In this document: positions 1 through 7,117 of the stretch, piece by piece | How positions within the stretch are numbered: position 1 is the first letter of the stretch | How the letters are laid out: every line of letters starts with the position of its first letter | NCBI GenBank assembly: GCA_910589165.1 | Contig: CAJUSP010000023.1 | Span: 1 to 30,136, forward strand | Reading direction: 5' to 3' | Origin: an uncultured Adlercreutzia sp. | GTDB taxonomy: Bacteria; Actinomycetota; Coriobacteriia; Coriobacteriales; Eggerthellaceae | DNA: 30,136 nt | Position numbers and translations under genes: made by a program | The notes under the pieces: model-generated | What the model was told of the DNA's origin: nothing | Seen by the model: the letters and a program-made list of their open reading frames with translations, nothing else | Databases searched by the model: none

Positions 1-755
1 AGATATCGGCCGAGATCGCCGCTGCGGGCGACGAGGCCGCTGGCATCGAGGTGGCGAAGAAGTACAACCTCTGCACCCCCGACGGCAAGCTCGATGGAAC
101 GCAGGTGAAGTCGGTGACCCTGAGCAATGGAACCGAGTTGATGGTTCAAATTGCCGGGTTCTGCCATGACGACAAAACAAACGGCGGGAAAGCCGGCATC
201 ACGTTCATCTTTGACGGGGCACTTGCTTCTACCGATATGGATGCAAATGGAACAAACGACGGGGGCTGGGAGAATGCACCTGTTCGATCTTGGCTGAATA
301 GCGAGGGCCTCGCAAACCTCCCTGCCGATCTGCAGAAGGTGATCGTGCCTGTCGATAAGCTCACAAACAACATTGGCGAGACAGACGATATCTCGGCGGT
401 TTCTGTTACCTCCGACTATCTGTGGTTGTTCTCGTTTTCTGAGCTGCAGGAAGTGAACGACGCAGAAGAGTACGCGTCTATCCTTAGTGCTGAGGGAACG
501 ATATACAAGCTCTTTGTTGACGCGGCGCGCGAGGGCCTAACTCCCGAAGAAGAGGAATATGTCAACAACAAGGCTCTCGTCAGGACCGACCCTCCCTACT
601 GGTGGGGGAGGACCCCAAATCCCGACATGAAGGCTGGAACGCCTATGGCCGGCCGGATGCATTACTTTGTTATGGTTTCATACGATGGCTATGTCTCTTT
701 CTTGGCTGAAGCAAATGGCCCCAACATCGGAGTGATTCCCGGTTTCTGCATTTAG
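1..755 (+). CDS. DUF6273-type surface protein, 5' end outside the window
   Basis: The reading frame is open from the first bases (codons in phase with position 3) and ends with TAG at 753-755. The GTG at 51 is an internal Val codon, not a start, because the upstream codons ISAEI...GDEAAGIEVAKKYNLCT match residues of the paralogue at 1165-2154. The visible 250 residues contain a DUF6273-like domain: GGWEN-x-VRSWLN, VDKLTNN-x-GET, SDYLWLFS, an aromatic YWWGR-P segment and a final PGFCI. The family occurs in secreted or lipid-anchored proteins of gut Firmicutes and Actinobacteria; no biochemical role is known to me. By analogy with the paralogue, the missing N-terminus probably carries a lipoprotein signal and an acidic linker. 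The distal half is lower in GC than the 5' end and diverges from the paralogue after the LWL motif. Family assignment is fairly secure; function is unknown. Confidence 0.75.
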   Translation, partial: ISAEIAAAGDEAAGIEVAKKYNLCTPDGKLDGTQVKSVTLSNGTELMVQIAGFCHDDKTNGGKAGITFIFDGALASTDMDANGTNDGGWENAPVRSWLNSEGLANLPADLQKVIVPVDKLTNNIGETDDISAVSVTSDYLWLFSFSELQEVNDAEEYASILSAEGTIYKLFVDAAREGLTPEEEEYVNNKALVRTDPPYWWGRTPNPDMKAGTPMAGRMHYFVMVSYDGYVSFLAEANGPNIGVIPGFCI

Positions 756-829
756 CTTTACGCGGGTCTGCCAAGAATGAGATTTGGGACAGAATAGTTC
801 GCTTCGCGATTAAAGGATGGAAACCCCCA

Positions 830-1060
830 ATGGGATTCATGGATAGTGTAACTTCAGCGGTGAACCGTGGGACGGCGGCCGCTGGGCGGTCTGCTGACAA
901 GATCAAGATCAACGCTCGGGTTGGCGAGATCACTAAGCGGCGGCAATCGCTGGCGTCTTCGGGTGATGAGTGGAGGGACTAGGAGGTTCTGTTCCAAATG
1001 CGGGAACGAGCTAGCGGGCGCGTCGCGGTCCTGTCCAAAGTTTGGAGTAGGGATCTCGGC
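830..1060 (+). pseudogene. Decayed zinc-ribbon protein gene (frameshifted and internally deleted)
   Basis: An ATG at 830 opens a 50-codon frame (MGFMDSVTSAVNRGTAAAGR... KRRQSLASS) that stops at TAG 980-982. Immediately downstream, in a different frame (codons from 984), is RFCSKCGNELAGAS-R-SCPKF, the hallmark of a C-terminal zinc ribbon whose last CxxC has become CPKF. From memory, small Eggerthellaceae proteins join an N-terminal amphipathic helix like this one to a zinc ribbon through a middle segment that is absent here, so I read the locus as one gene that lost its centre and its frame. A purine-rich AAAGGA lies about 13 bases before the ATG. The remnant sits between two DUF6273 paralogues and runs into a palindromic repeat at 1086-1110. 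The alternative is a genuine 50-residue protein followed by unrelated sequence. Confidence 0.55.
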
Positions 1061-1085
1061 TTCATGCTCGTCGGGGGGGTCGAAC

Positions 1086-1110
1086 GGCAAGGGCATGGCC
1101 CTTGCCCTAC
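1086..1110. repeat. Dispersed palindromic repeat, copy A
   Basis: The 25-base core (GGCAAGGGC, ATG, GCCCTTGCC, then CTAC) is identical to 9995-10019. The 9-base arms are perfectly inverse complementary around a 3-base centre. In this copy the outermost left bases (GTAG in copy B) are replaced, so the palindrome is shorter. It follows the decayed zinc-ribbon gene and precedes the lipoprotein gene by about 55 bases. No transposase is nearby. It resembles a REP-type or small non-autonomous element, with possible terminator activity. Confidence 0.7.
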
Positions 1111-1164
1111 TACCTGTAATTTACTTTTACTCAAAACAGGGAATTGAAGGATGAGGAATTAAAG

Positions 1165-2154
1165 ATGAAATCTTGCAAAGCGATTAGTGCGATTGTGGTT
1201 TTGGCTTTCATGACGCTGCTGTTTGGGTTGCCTGGCTGTGTAGCAGCGAACGAACCGCAAGTTGAAGAATCGATAGTCCTAGAGGAACAGGCTCCAGCAG
1301 AAGGAGATACTGCAGTAGTTGGGGCGGTTGAACAAACCCCAGTAGAGTCTTCTGGCGAAGACGCGAGCGATCAAAATAGCCCAGCAAAATTGTTGGAAGA
1401 TTACACCTGGGATGAGCTCTCGCAGATATCGGCCGAGATAGCCTCAGCGGGGGACGAGGCCGCGGGCATCGAGGTGGCCAAGAAGTACAACCTCTGCACC
1501 GCCGATGGCAAGCTAGACGGCACTCAGGTTAAGTCAGTGACGCTTAGCGATGGCACGCAGGCTACCGTGCAGATCATCGGCTTCAACCACGACGACAAGA
1601 CCGCCGGAGGCAAGGCCGGCATATCGTTCATCTTCGGGAGCGCCGTGACAGAGATGGCGATGAACCCCTCCGATGTCAACGCGGGCGGTTGGGAGGCCTC
1701 GCAGCTGCGTGCCTACCTGAACTCCGACGGCATGTTCCTTCTGCCGCAGGAGCTGGCGGCCAAGATCGTGGCCGTCGACAAGCTCACCAACAACGTCGGC
1801 CAGACCGAGAGCGTTTCGTCGGTTTCCACGACCTCTGACCAACTCTGGCTGCCCTCCGCGACCGAGCTGTGCGGGACGATCGGCTGGTTCGGCGACCGCC
1901 ACAGCTACGATGGCATTTTCAACGCCGAGGGATCGGAGTACCTGCTCTATCGCAACATGGCGGTCGTATCCACCACTTCTAACGACATTCTCGTCAAAAC
2001 CTATAACGGCGAGGCCTGCTACTGGTGGGGGCGTTCTCCATTTCCGGACTCTCCGGGCAGCTTCCTGCGTGTGGACTCCCTCGGCCACCCGAGCGCAATT
2101 GCCCTCGGCGGCGCCACGAATTCGTTTGGCGTGGCCCCCGGCTTCTGCATCTAG
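1165..2154 (+). CDS. DUF6273 lipoprotein
   Basis: A 329-residue lipoprotein of unknown function. ATG 1165 is preferred over the in-frame TTG at 1144 because GAGG at 1153-1156 sits 8 bases before it and the protein then begins with a proper signal: MKSCK, a hydrophobic stretch at residues 6-22, and a lipobox ending L-P-G-C with the lipidated Cys at 25 (Pro at -2 is uncommon but tolerated). Residues 26-80 form an acidic, Glu/Ala/Pro/Ser-rich tether. A short helical segment (WDELSQISAEIA) precedes the DUF6273 domain, which shows KYNLCT-DGKLDGTQ, GFNHDDKT-GGKAG, GGWEASQLRAYLN, VDKLTNNVGQT, SDQLWLPSATELCG, YWWGRSPFPD and the terminal PGFCI. It would face the outside, anchored in the membrane. The signal and tether DNA is AT-richer than the GC-rich domain DNA. 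It is a tandem paralogue of the gene at 1-755. Confidence 0.85.
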   Translation: MKSCKAISAIVVLAFMTLLFGLPGCVAANEPQVEESIVLEEQAPAEGDTAVVGAVEQTPVESSGEDASDQNSPAKLLEDYTWDELSQISAEIASAGDEAAGIEVAKKYNLCTADGKLDGTQVKSVTLSDGTQATVQIIGFNHDDKTAGGKAGISFIFGSAVTEMAMNPSDVNAGGWEASQLRAYLNSDGMFLLPQELAAKIVAVDKLTNNVGQTESVSSVSTTSDQLWLPSATELCGTIGWFGDRHSYDGIFNAEGSEYLLYRNMAVVSTTSNDILVKTYNGEACYWWGRSPFPDSPGSFLRVDSLGHPSAIALGGATNSFGVAPGFCI

Positions 2155-2383
2155 TCAATCAACATCTCTGCCTTCTTGTGATTTTTTGGCACGAGAGATG
2201 CTTTATGGCATGGAGGGCAACGTGCTCGCCGACTGCGAGGGCAACAGTTCCATCTCACAACCCCGCTCGCTCCTTCGACTCTTTGGGAGCGATTGATCCT
2301 GTGCTCGACTGCGCTAGCGTGACCGTCCTCGATCTCGCGTCTCTCAATGGGATCGGCGTGGTGAACACGAAGGTTTCGGGTTC

Positions 2384-2629
2384 GTGGCGTCCCGCGAGGC
2401 GAACGACGGGGAGTGGCCCGATGCGGTGCTCATTTACGTCACTGGCGAGACGGCGTTCGAGTCTTCGATGGCCGAAGGAGTGGATCTTGAATCGGCCGGG
2501 GGCTACGAACGCCCTCACAACGGTTATTGGAGGGTGGACGGCGTCACGGAGCCCGGTGCGACTGTGGTGGTCTGCAGCGAGGGCGGCGTGTACCGAGGTT
2601 GCACCCTGCTCAACTTCTACCCGTCCTGA
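2384..2629 (+). CDS. Unrecognised 81-residue ORF, probably a C-terminal remnant
   Basis: I do not recognise this protein. GTG 2384 opens a frame ending at 2629 (MASREANDGEWPDAVLIYV... GCTLLNFYPS), with GAAGG about 10 bases upstream. There is no start codon further upstream in this frame back to a TAG at 2315-2317. The preceding DNA (about 2210-2380) has protein-like composition in two other frames (MEGNVLADCEGNSSIS; CASVTVLDLASLNGIGVVNTKV), which suggests a longer gene broken by frameshifts, of which this is the distal part. It contains no signal peptide, membrane segment or known motif. It may equally be a chance frame in GC-rich DNA, although its balanced residue composition makes that less likely. 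Confidence 0.35.
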   Translation: MASREANDGEWPDAVLIYVTGETAFESSMAEGVDLESAGGYERPHNGYWRVDGVTEPGATVVVCSEGGVYRGCTLLNFYPS

Positions 2630-2676
2630 TACTGCAAATCGGTGAGATGGGAGCTGCGCATTGAGCTCTTTCACGC

Positions 2677-2743
2677 CCGCAGCAAAGTGCCCTGATTTGT
2701 CACGGCTCAGAAAAGTCTGACAAAAATGGGCAGTTTGTTGCGG
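2677..2743. repeat. Palindromic element, copy 1
   Basis: The outer arms 2677-2692 (CCGCAGCAAAGTGCCC) and 2728-2743 (GGGCAGTTTGTTGCGG) are inverse complements at 14 of 16 positions. A second, inner inverted pair TTTGTCA / TGACAAA lies between them, so the whole element could fold as a long hairpin. The right flank (GTG, a TTAG-like stretch, then TCTAAC) resembles the right flank of copy 2. It sits in a gene-free spacer with no transposase. Confidence 0.6.
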
Positions 2744-2806
2744 TGTTAGGAGAATCTAACTTAGAACATATCAGGATAAGGCCTGTTCAGAGCTTTGCAT
2801 CAAAAA

Positions 2807-2907
2807 GTTAGCTTCTACCTACCCGCAGCAAAACCCTCGAAATTGTCGGACTTTTTTCTCGACGTGGCAAAAAGAAAGGTTTTGCTGCGGTGTAGCTTCT
2901 GTCTAAC
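2807..2907. repeat. Palindromic element, copy 2
   Basis: The 13-base arms CCGCAGCAAAACC (2823-2835) and GGTTTTGCTGCGG (2878-2890) are perfect inverse complements separated by 42 bases. The outer GTTAG (2807-2811) and CTAAC (2903-2907) extend the symmetry. The inner arm sequence CCGCAGCAAA is shared exactly with copy 1. Both lie upstream of infA, at 340-570 bases from its start. Confidence 0.6.
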
Positions 2908-3248
2908 TCTAAGATGCTGCGAAACGAGCTTGCGTCGCTCCGTCTCGGAACTTTTCAAGGCCAATCGCGCATAGGGAAAGCATGGCCTTGCGCGCGCTTG
3001 GGGGTTGTGCTATCCTTCCTTTTCGCCGACAAGGCGGCGGCGCTCTTGGCAGCGCGAATACCTGGCGGCTCCGGTTGATCTCCGAGAGCTGCGCGGCTCG
3101 ACCGCAGGCCTGACAAGCAGGTCATTTTCAAAGCCAAATCCGCTTTTTGGTTTTTTACGCCCTTGTGCGAATTTCTCCCCAAAACGTCTTGCTTTTTTTG
3201 CTACTATCTTGCGTTGCTGCTTTATCAGACCGCTTGAAGGAGCGACTT
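2908..3248. other. Gene-free spacer upstream of infA
   Basis: No convincing gene is seen here. Together with the two palindromic elements it makes a stretch of about 620 bases without coding support between the remnant ORF and infA. The last 120 bases are T-rich on the plus strand, unlike the surrounding genome, and probably contain the operon promoter. The best -10-like stretch is TACTATCTT near 3205, but no -35 stands out, so I do not place a promoter. Confidence 0.5.
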
Positions 3249-3467
3249 TTGGCTAAGGAAGACGTAATCGAACTCGAGGGCACGGTGCTCGAAGCGCTGC
3301 CCAACGCGATGTTCAAGGTGGAACTCGAGAACGGCCACACCATTCTCGCCCACATTTCCGGCAAGATGCGCATGCACTACATCAAGATCCTGCCCGGCGA
3401 CCGCGTAACCGTGGAGCTGTCGGTGTACGACTTGAACCGCGGGCGCATCACCTACCGCTTCAAGTAA
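3249..3467 (+). CDS. infA: Translation initiation factor IF-1
   Basis: A 72-residue OB-fold protein that binds the ribosomal A site during initiation and cooperates with IF-2 and IF-3. The sequence from AKEDVIELEG through PNAMFKVELENGH, HISGKMRMHYI and the final RGRITYRFK is canonical over the full length. Translation begins at TTG 3249: this gives exactly the standard length, and GAAGGAG lies about 6 bases upstream. An open frame extends back to 3147, but the added residues have no counterpart in the family. It starts the run of ribosomal genes here; 132 bases separate it from rpmJ, a larger gap than elsewhere in the operon. Confidence 0.97.
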   Translation: MAKEDVIELEGTVLEALPNAMFKVELENGHTILAHISGKMRMHYIKILPGDRVTVELSVYDLNRGRITYRFK

Positions 3468-3496
3468 GCCCCTTTAAGGCCTGAGGGCCGCCGCCA

Positions 3497-3521
3497 CCGC
3501 GAAGACTCGGATCCTTCGCGG
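3497..3521 (+). promoter_or_regulatory. Hairpin in the infA-rpmJ spacer
   Basis: CCGCGAAG (3497-3504) and CTTCGCGG (3514-3521) are perfect inverse complements with a 9-base loop. No T-run follows, so it is not a standard intrinsic terminator. It may be an attenuator, a processing site or an mRNA-stabilising stem between infA and the rest of the operon. Confidence 0.4.
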
Positions 3522-3599
3522 CTGGTTCAGCTGAGAAAACAATCGCCAGCGGCTGGGCGTGCACGTATAGAACGATCCGCATACCGAAAGGAAAGTGAT

Positions 3600-3713
3600 A
3601 TGAAGGTACGTCCTTCGGTCAAGAAGATGTGCGACAAGTGCAAGATCATCCGACGCCATGGCAAGATCCTCGTCATCTGCGAGAATCCGCGCCACAAGCA
3701 GCGTCAGGGCTAG
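3600..3713 (+). CDS. rpmJ: 50S ribosomal protein L36
   Basis: A 37-residue protein: MKVRPSVKKMCDKCKIIRRHG then KILVICENPRHKQRQG. It is a component of the large subunit near the peptidyl transferase region. The zinc-binding set is intact: Cys11, Cys14, Cys27 and His32, so this is the Zn-containing C+ form. ATG 3600 follows GAAAGGAAA by about 7 bases. It lies in its usual place between infA and rpsM, 22 bases before the S13 start. The length is standard. Confidence 0.97.
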   Translation: MKVRPSVKKMCDKCKIIRRHGKILVICENPRHKQRQG

Positions 3714-3735
3714 GAAGAAAGGACTCATAAGAAAC

Positions 3736-4104
3736 ATGGCACGTCTCGTTGGTGTCGATCTTCCCCGCAATAAGCGCATTGAGATCGCCTTGACCTACAT
3801 TTACGGCATTGGTGACACCACTGCCAAGAAGATCATCGCCGAGACCGGCGTTGATCCCGACGTTCGCGTGAAAGACCTCACTGAAGAGGATCTCGCGAAG
3901 CTTCGTGACTACATCCAGCAGAACCTCAAGGTCGAAGGCGACCTGCATCGTGAGGTTTCTCAGAACGTGAAGCGCCTGATGGAGATCGGCTGCTATCGCG
4001 GTCTGCGTCATCGTCGCGGCCTGCCCGTTCGCGGTCAGCGCACGCACACGAATGCCCGCACCCGCAAGGGTCCGCGCAAGCAAATCGGCGGCAAGAAGAA
4101 GTAG
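3736..4104 (+). CDS. rpsM: 30S ribosomal protein S13
   Basis: A 122-residue small-subunit head protein that contacts the P-site tRNA and bridges to L5 of the large subunit. Start ATG 3736 gives MARLVGVDLPRNKRIEIALTYIYGIG, the canonical N-terminus; an open frame back to 3658 overlaps rpmJ and is not used. The helix-two-turn-helix region (GIGDTTAKKI) and the basic C-terminal tail (RGLRHRRGLPVRGQRTHTNARTRKGPRK) are complete. AAAGGA at 3718-3723 is the likely ribosome binding site. It is 15 bases from rpsK. Confidence 0.97.
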   Translation: MARLVGVDLPRNKRIEIALTYIYGIGDTTAKKIIAETGVDPDVRVKDLTEEDLAKLRDYIQQNLKVEGDLHREVSQNVKRLMEIGCYRGLRHRRGLPVRGQRTHTNARTRKGPRKQIGGKKK

Positions 4105-4119
4105 TGAGGTAAGCTAACC

Positions 4120-4515
4120 GTGGCTAAGAAACAAGTACGTACGCGCATCAAGCGCTCCGAGCGTAAGAACATTGCCGTGGGTGCTGCCCACATCAAGTCT
4201 ACGTTCAACAACACCATTGTCTCCATCACCGATCCTCAGGGCAACGTGATCTCCTGGCAGTCCGCGGGCACCGTGGGCTTCAAGGGCTCCCGTAAGTCCA
4301 CGCCGTTCGCCGCGCAGATGGCCGCCGAGGCCGCCGCGAAGACGGCTATGGAGCACGGCCTGAAGAAGGTCGCCGTCTACGTGAAGGGCCCGGGTTCCGG
4401 TCGCGAGACCGCTATCCGCTCGCTTCAGGCTGCCGGCCTCGAAGTGGCCTCCATCCAGGACTGCACTCCCATCCCGCACAACGGTTGCCGTCCGCGCAAG
4501 CGTCGTCGCGTGTAA
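4120..4515 (+). CDS. rpsK: 30S ribosomal protein S11
   Basis: A 131-residue platform protein near the mRNA exit, in contact with S18 and the anti-Shine-Dalgarno region. Start GTG 4120, preceded by GAGGT. Hallmarks are HIKSTFNNTIVSITD, the WQSAGTVGFKGSRKSTPFAAQ stretch, VKGPGSGRETAIR, and the basic end PIPHNGCRPRKRRRV. The length is standard. It sits between rpsM and rpsD in the alpha operon order, with an 18-base gap to rpsD. Confidence 0.97.
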   Translation: MAKKQVRTRIKRSERKNIAVGAAHIKSTFNNTIVSITDPQGNVISWQSAGTVGFKGSRKSTPFAAQMAAEAAAKTAMEHGLKKVAVYVKGPGSGRETAIRSLQAAGLEVASIQDCTPIPHNGCRPRKRRRV

Positions 4516-4533
4516 CTGAAAGGATCGTACATT

Positions 4534-5130
4534 ATGGCAATTAATAGAACTCCGGTTCTTAAGCGCTGCCGTCAGCTGGGCATCGATCCTGTGGTGCTCG
4601 GTTACTCCAGCAAGAAGGAATCCATCCGCCAGCCGAAGCGTCGTCGCAAGGAGAGCGAGTACGCTATGCAGCTGCGCGAGAAGCAGAAGGCCAAGTTCAT
4701 CTACGGCGTGCTCGAGAAGCAGTTCCGCGGCTACTTCAAGCGCGCCAAGTCCATGGAGGGTCAGACCGGTGAGAACCTGATGACCATCCTGGAGACCCGT
4801 CTCGACAACGTGGTCTTCCGCCTGGGCTTCGCCCGCACCCGCAAGGAGGCCCGTCAGATGGTGACCCACGGCCACATCTGCGTGAACGGCCGTCGTGTGG
4901 ACATCCCGTCCTTCCGCGTGCGCCCCGGCGAGCTCGTGTCCGTGGCCCCGAAGGCCAAGGAGCTCCTCGTGGTGAAGAGCGCGCTTGTGTCCAACGAGCG
5001 TGTTCAGGTCCCCGCTTGGCTCGAGATTGACATCGAGAAGCTGCAGGGCAGTGTGCTGTCCCTCCCGACGCGTGACCAGATCGATCTGGACATCAACGAG
5101 CAGCTCATCGTCGAACTGTACTCGAAATAA
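4534..5130 (+). CDS. rpsD: 30S ribosomal protein S4
   Basis: A 198-residue primary 16S rRNA binder that nucleates 30S body assembly. The S4 RNA-binding domain is recognisable at about residues 88-150 (ETRLDNVVFRLGFARTRKEARQMV, then GHICVNGRRVDIPS). Only one Cys (residue 12) lies in the N-terminal region, so this is the zinc-free form of S4. In many bacteria S4 represses its own operon at the translational level; nothing in the sequence proves that here. ATG 4534 follows GAAAGGATC. A 29-base gap separates it from rpoA. Confidence 0.97.
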   Translation: MAINRTPVLKRCRQLGIDPVVLGYSSKKESIRQPKRRRKESEYAMQLREKQKAKFIYGVLEKQFRGYFKRAKSMEGQTGENLMTILETRLDNVVFRLGFARTRKEARQMVTHGHICVNGRRVDIPSFRVRPGELVSVAPKAKELLVVKSALVSNERVQVPAWLEIDIEKLQGSVLSLPTRDQIDLDINEQLIVELYSK

Positions 5131-5159
5131 TCGCGGCTTTTTAAGGAGGCTATCCACAC

Positions 5160-6110
5160 ATGACAGAGTTCATGAGGCCTACAGTAACCACGGAGGAAGT
5201 CAACGACACCGTTGCCCGCTACATCGTCGAGCCGCTCGAGCGCGGCTACGGCAACACGCTGGGCAACTCCATGCGTCGCGTGCTGCTCTCCTCGCTGGAC
5301 GGGGCGAAGGCCACCGCTATCCAGATCGAGGGCGTGCAGCATGAGTTCACCACTGCGGAAGGCGTCATCGAGGACATCACCGACATCGTGCTGAACGTGA
5401 AGGGTCTGGTGTTCTCGCAGGTGTCCGACGAGGCCGACGAGGCGACCGCGCACGTGTTCGCTGAGGGCCCCTGCACGGTCACCGGCGCCGACCTGGAGGT
5501 TCCGGGCCAGTTCAACCTGGTGAACCCGGAGCACGTCATCGCCACGGTGGCCGACGGCGGCACGCTCGATATGACCATCCGCATCGGCGTCGGCCGCGGC
5601 TACGTCTCGGCGGAGCGCAACAAGCGCACGGAGGATCCCATCGGCATCATCCACGTGGATTCCCTGTTCTCGCCGGTGCGTCGCTGCACGATGAACGTGA
5701 CCGACACCCGCGTGGGCCAGCGCACGGACTACGACAAGCTCGTGCTGGAGGTGGAAACCGACGGCTCCATCGACCCCACTGAGGCGGTGTGCCGCGCGGC
5801 CAACATCATCAACCAGTACATGGGTGCTTTCCTGGCCCTGGCTGCCACGGGCGAAGAGGAAGAGGGCGAGGCTCCCTCCATCTTCGCGCCGGAGGGTCAG
5901 GAGTCCAATGCCGAGCTCGACAAGCAGATCGAGGATCTGGACCTTTCCGTCCGCTCCTACAACTGCCTGAAGCGCGCGGGCATCCATTCGGTGCGCCAGC
6001 TCGTTGAGTTCTCCGAGAACGACCTGCTGAACATTCGAAACTTTGGTGCGAAGTCCATCGAGGAAGTGAAGGACAAGCTCATTTCCATGGACCTCAATTT
6101 GAAGCTTTAG
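5160..6110 (+). CDS. rpoA: DNA-directed RNA polymerase subunit alpha
   Basis: A 316-residue alpha subunit, of which two copies scaffold RNA polymerase assembly. The N-terminal dimerisation/assembly domain covers about residues 15-235 and includes PLERGYGNTLGNSMRRVLLSS and the INQYMGAF helix. An acidic linker (EEEEGEAPS) leads to the C-terminal domain (about 250-316), which contacts UP-element DNA and activators: SVRSYNCLKRAGI, then LLNIRNFGAKSIEEV with the helix-hairpin-helix residues in place. AAGGAGG lies 11 bases before ATG 5160. It is followed after 13 bases by rplQ, the standard order. Confidence 0.97.
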   Translation: MTEFMRPTVTTEEVNDTVARYIVEPLERGYGNTLGNSMRRVLLSSLDGAKATAIQIEGVQHEFTTAEGVIEDITDIVLNVKGLVFSQVSDEADEATAHVFAEGPCTVTGADLEVPGQFNLVNPEHVIATVADGGTLDMTIRIGVGRGYVSAERNKRTEDPIGIIHVDSLFSPVRRCTMNVTDTRVGQRTDYDKLVLEVETDGSIDPTEAVCRAANIINQYMGAFLALAATGEEEEGEAPSIFAPEGQESNAELDKQIEDLDLSVRSYNCLKRAGIHSVRQLVEFSENDLLNIRNFGAKSIEEVKDKLISMDLNLKL

Positions 6111-6123
6111 GAGACACGACACT

Positions 6124-6894
6124 ATGAGACACAACAAGAAGGGGCGCAAGCTCGGCACCGACTGGAGCCACACTAAGGCGATGAAGCGCAGCCTGGTTAC
6201 CGCCCTGTTCCTGAACGACCGCATCAAGACGGTCGAGGCCCGCGCGAAGGAGATCCGCCCGCAGGTCGACAAGATCATCACCTGGGCCAAGCGCGGCGAC
6301 CTGCATTCCCGCCGTCTGGCCATCGCCTACCTGAACGACAAGGAGCTCGTGCGCGAGATCTTCGAGAAGGTCGAGCAGGGCATGTGGCAGGACCGTCCCG
6401 GTGGCTACACCCGCATCATGAAGCTCGGGCCCCGCAAGGGCGACAACGCCCCCATGGTCATCATGGAGCTCGTGACCGAGCCCTGCGTGCCCAAGGCTGA
6501 GCGCCAGGCCGCTGCCGCCAAGAAGGCTGCCGCCCCCAAGAAGGCTACCCCGAAGAAGGCCACCAAGAAGGCTGCCAAGTCCGAGGAGCTGGCCGAGGAT
6601 CTGGGCTTCGAGGCCGACGGCACGAAGGAGCAGATCGAGGCCGTTGACGCCGCCGCCGAGGTGGAGGCCAACGGTGCCGAGCTGACCGACGCCGAGAAGG
6701 TCGAGGCCATCGAGGAGAAGAAGGCCGAGGAGGCCGAGGCGTTCCGCGAGACCGAGGAGACCGCCGGCGATCCCGCCGAGGCTGCTAAGGAAGAGGCCGA
6801 GAAGGCGGAGTCCAAGGCTGCCAAGGAGGCCGAGACCACCGATGCCGAGAAGGCTGAGGAGGAGAAGGCCGACGTCAAGGACGAGGCGAAATAG
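6124..6894 (+). CDS. rplQ: 50S ribosomal protein L17 with a long acidic-basic C-terminal extension
   Basis: Residues 1-120 are a normal L17 (MRHNKKGRKLGTDWSHTKAMKRSL, VEARAKEIRPQVDKIITWAKRGD, PGGYTRIMKLGPRKGDNAPMVIMEL), which lies near the polypeptide exit tunnel. The remaining ~135 residues are a low-complexity tail: first Lys/Ala-rich (KKAAAPKKATPKKATKKAAK), then Glu/Ala/Lys-rich and strongly acidic. Family members are about 120-180 residues; actinobacterial L17s often carry a shorter tail, so 256 is long. The tail is likely disordered or a single charged helix. ATG 6124 follows TTTAGGAGACACGACACT. It is the last gene before the terminator at 6971-7000. Confidence 0.95.
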   Translation: MRHNKKGRKLGTDWSHTKAMKRSLVTALFLNDRIKTVEARAKEIRPQVDKIITWAKRGDLHSRRLAIAYLNDKELVREIFEKVEQGMWQDRPGGYTRIMKLGPRKGDNAPMVIMELVTEPCVPKAERQAAAAKKAAAPKKATPKKATKKAAKSEELAEDLGFEADGTKEQIEAVDAAAEVEANGAELTDAEKVEAIEEKKAEEAEAFRETEETAGDPAEAAKEEAEKAESKAAKEAETTDAEKAEEEKADVKDEAK

Positions 6895-6970
6895 CCCCAC
6901 CCCTTGAACTTCGGATGCGCCCGGCATCGCCAGCCGCAAAAGCGAGCGCCGGAAAGCATCGTTCTATACA

Positions 6971-7000
6971 AGCGACCGCCCTTTGGGGCGGTCGCTTTTT
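6971..7000 (+). terminator. Intrinsic terminator of the ribosomal/rpoA operon
   Basis: An 11-base perfect stem (6971-6981 with 6986-6996), a 4-base TTTG loop and a run of five T ending at 7000. It lies 76 bases after the L17 stop and separates the operon from the permease gene. Confidence 0.92.
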
Positions 7001-7117
7001 GTGCGCCCGCATGGCACGAAAACCGTCCCGTTGCGCCTGCGGCGTATGCGAGGGCGCGCGCGGTGGCCGTTGGCATTAGAATGCCTGCGGATGCAACCGC
7101 GAGGAAAGGATGTGGCC

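Noticed and set aside
2321..2372. Forkhead-associated-type motif (VTVLDLASLNGIGVVN)
   Set aside because: It loosely resembles the D-x-S-x-NG-x-x-VN part of FHA domains, but there is no supporting sequence on either side and the frame breaks at once.
3147..3248. Longer infA protein from an upstream GTG
   Set aside because: IF-1 is uniformly about 72 residues and TTG 3249 has an ideal ribosome binding site. The upstream residues are translated spacer.
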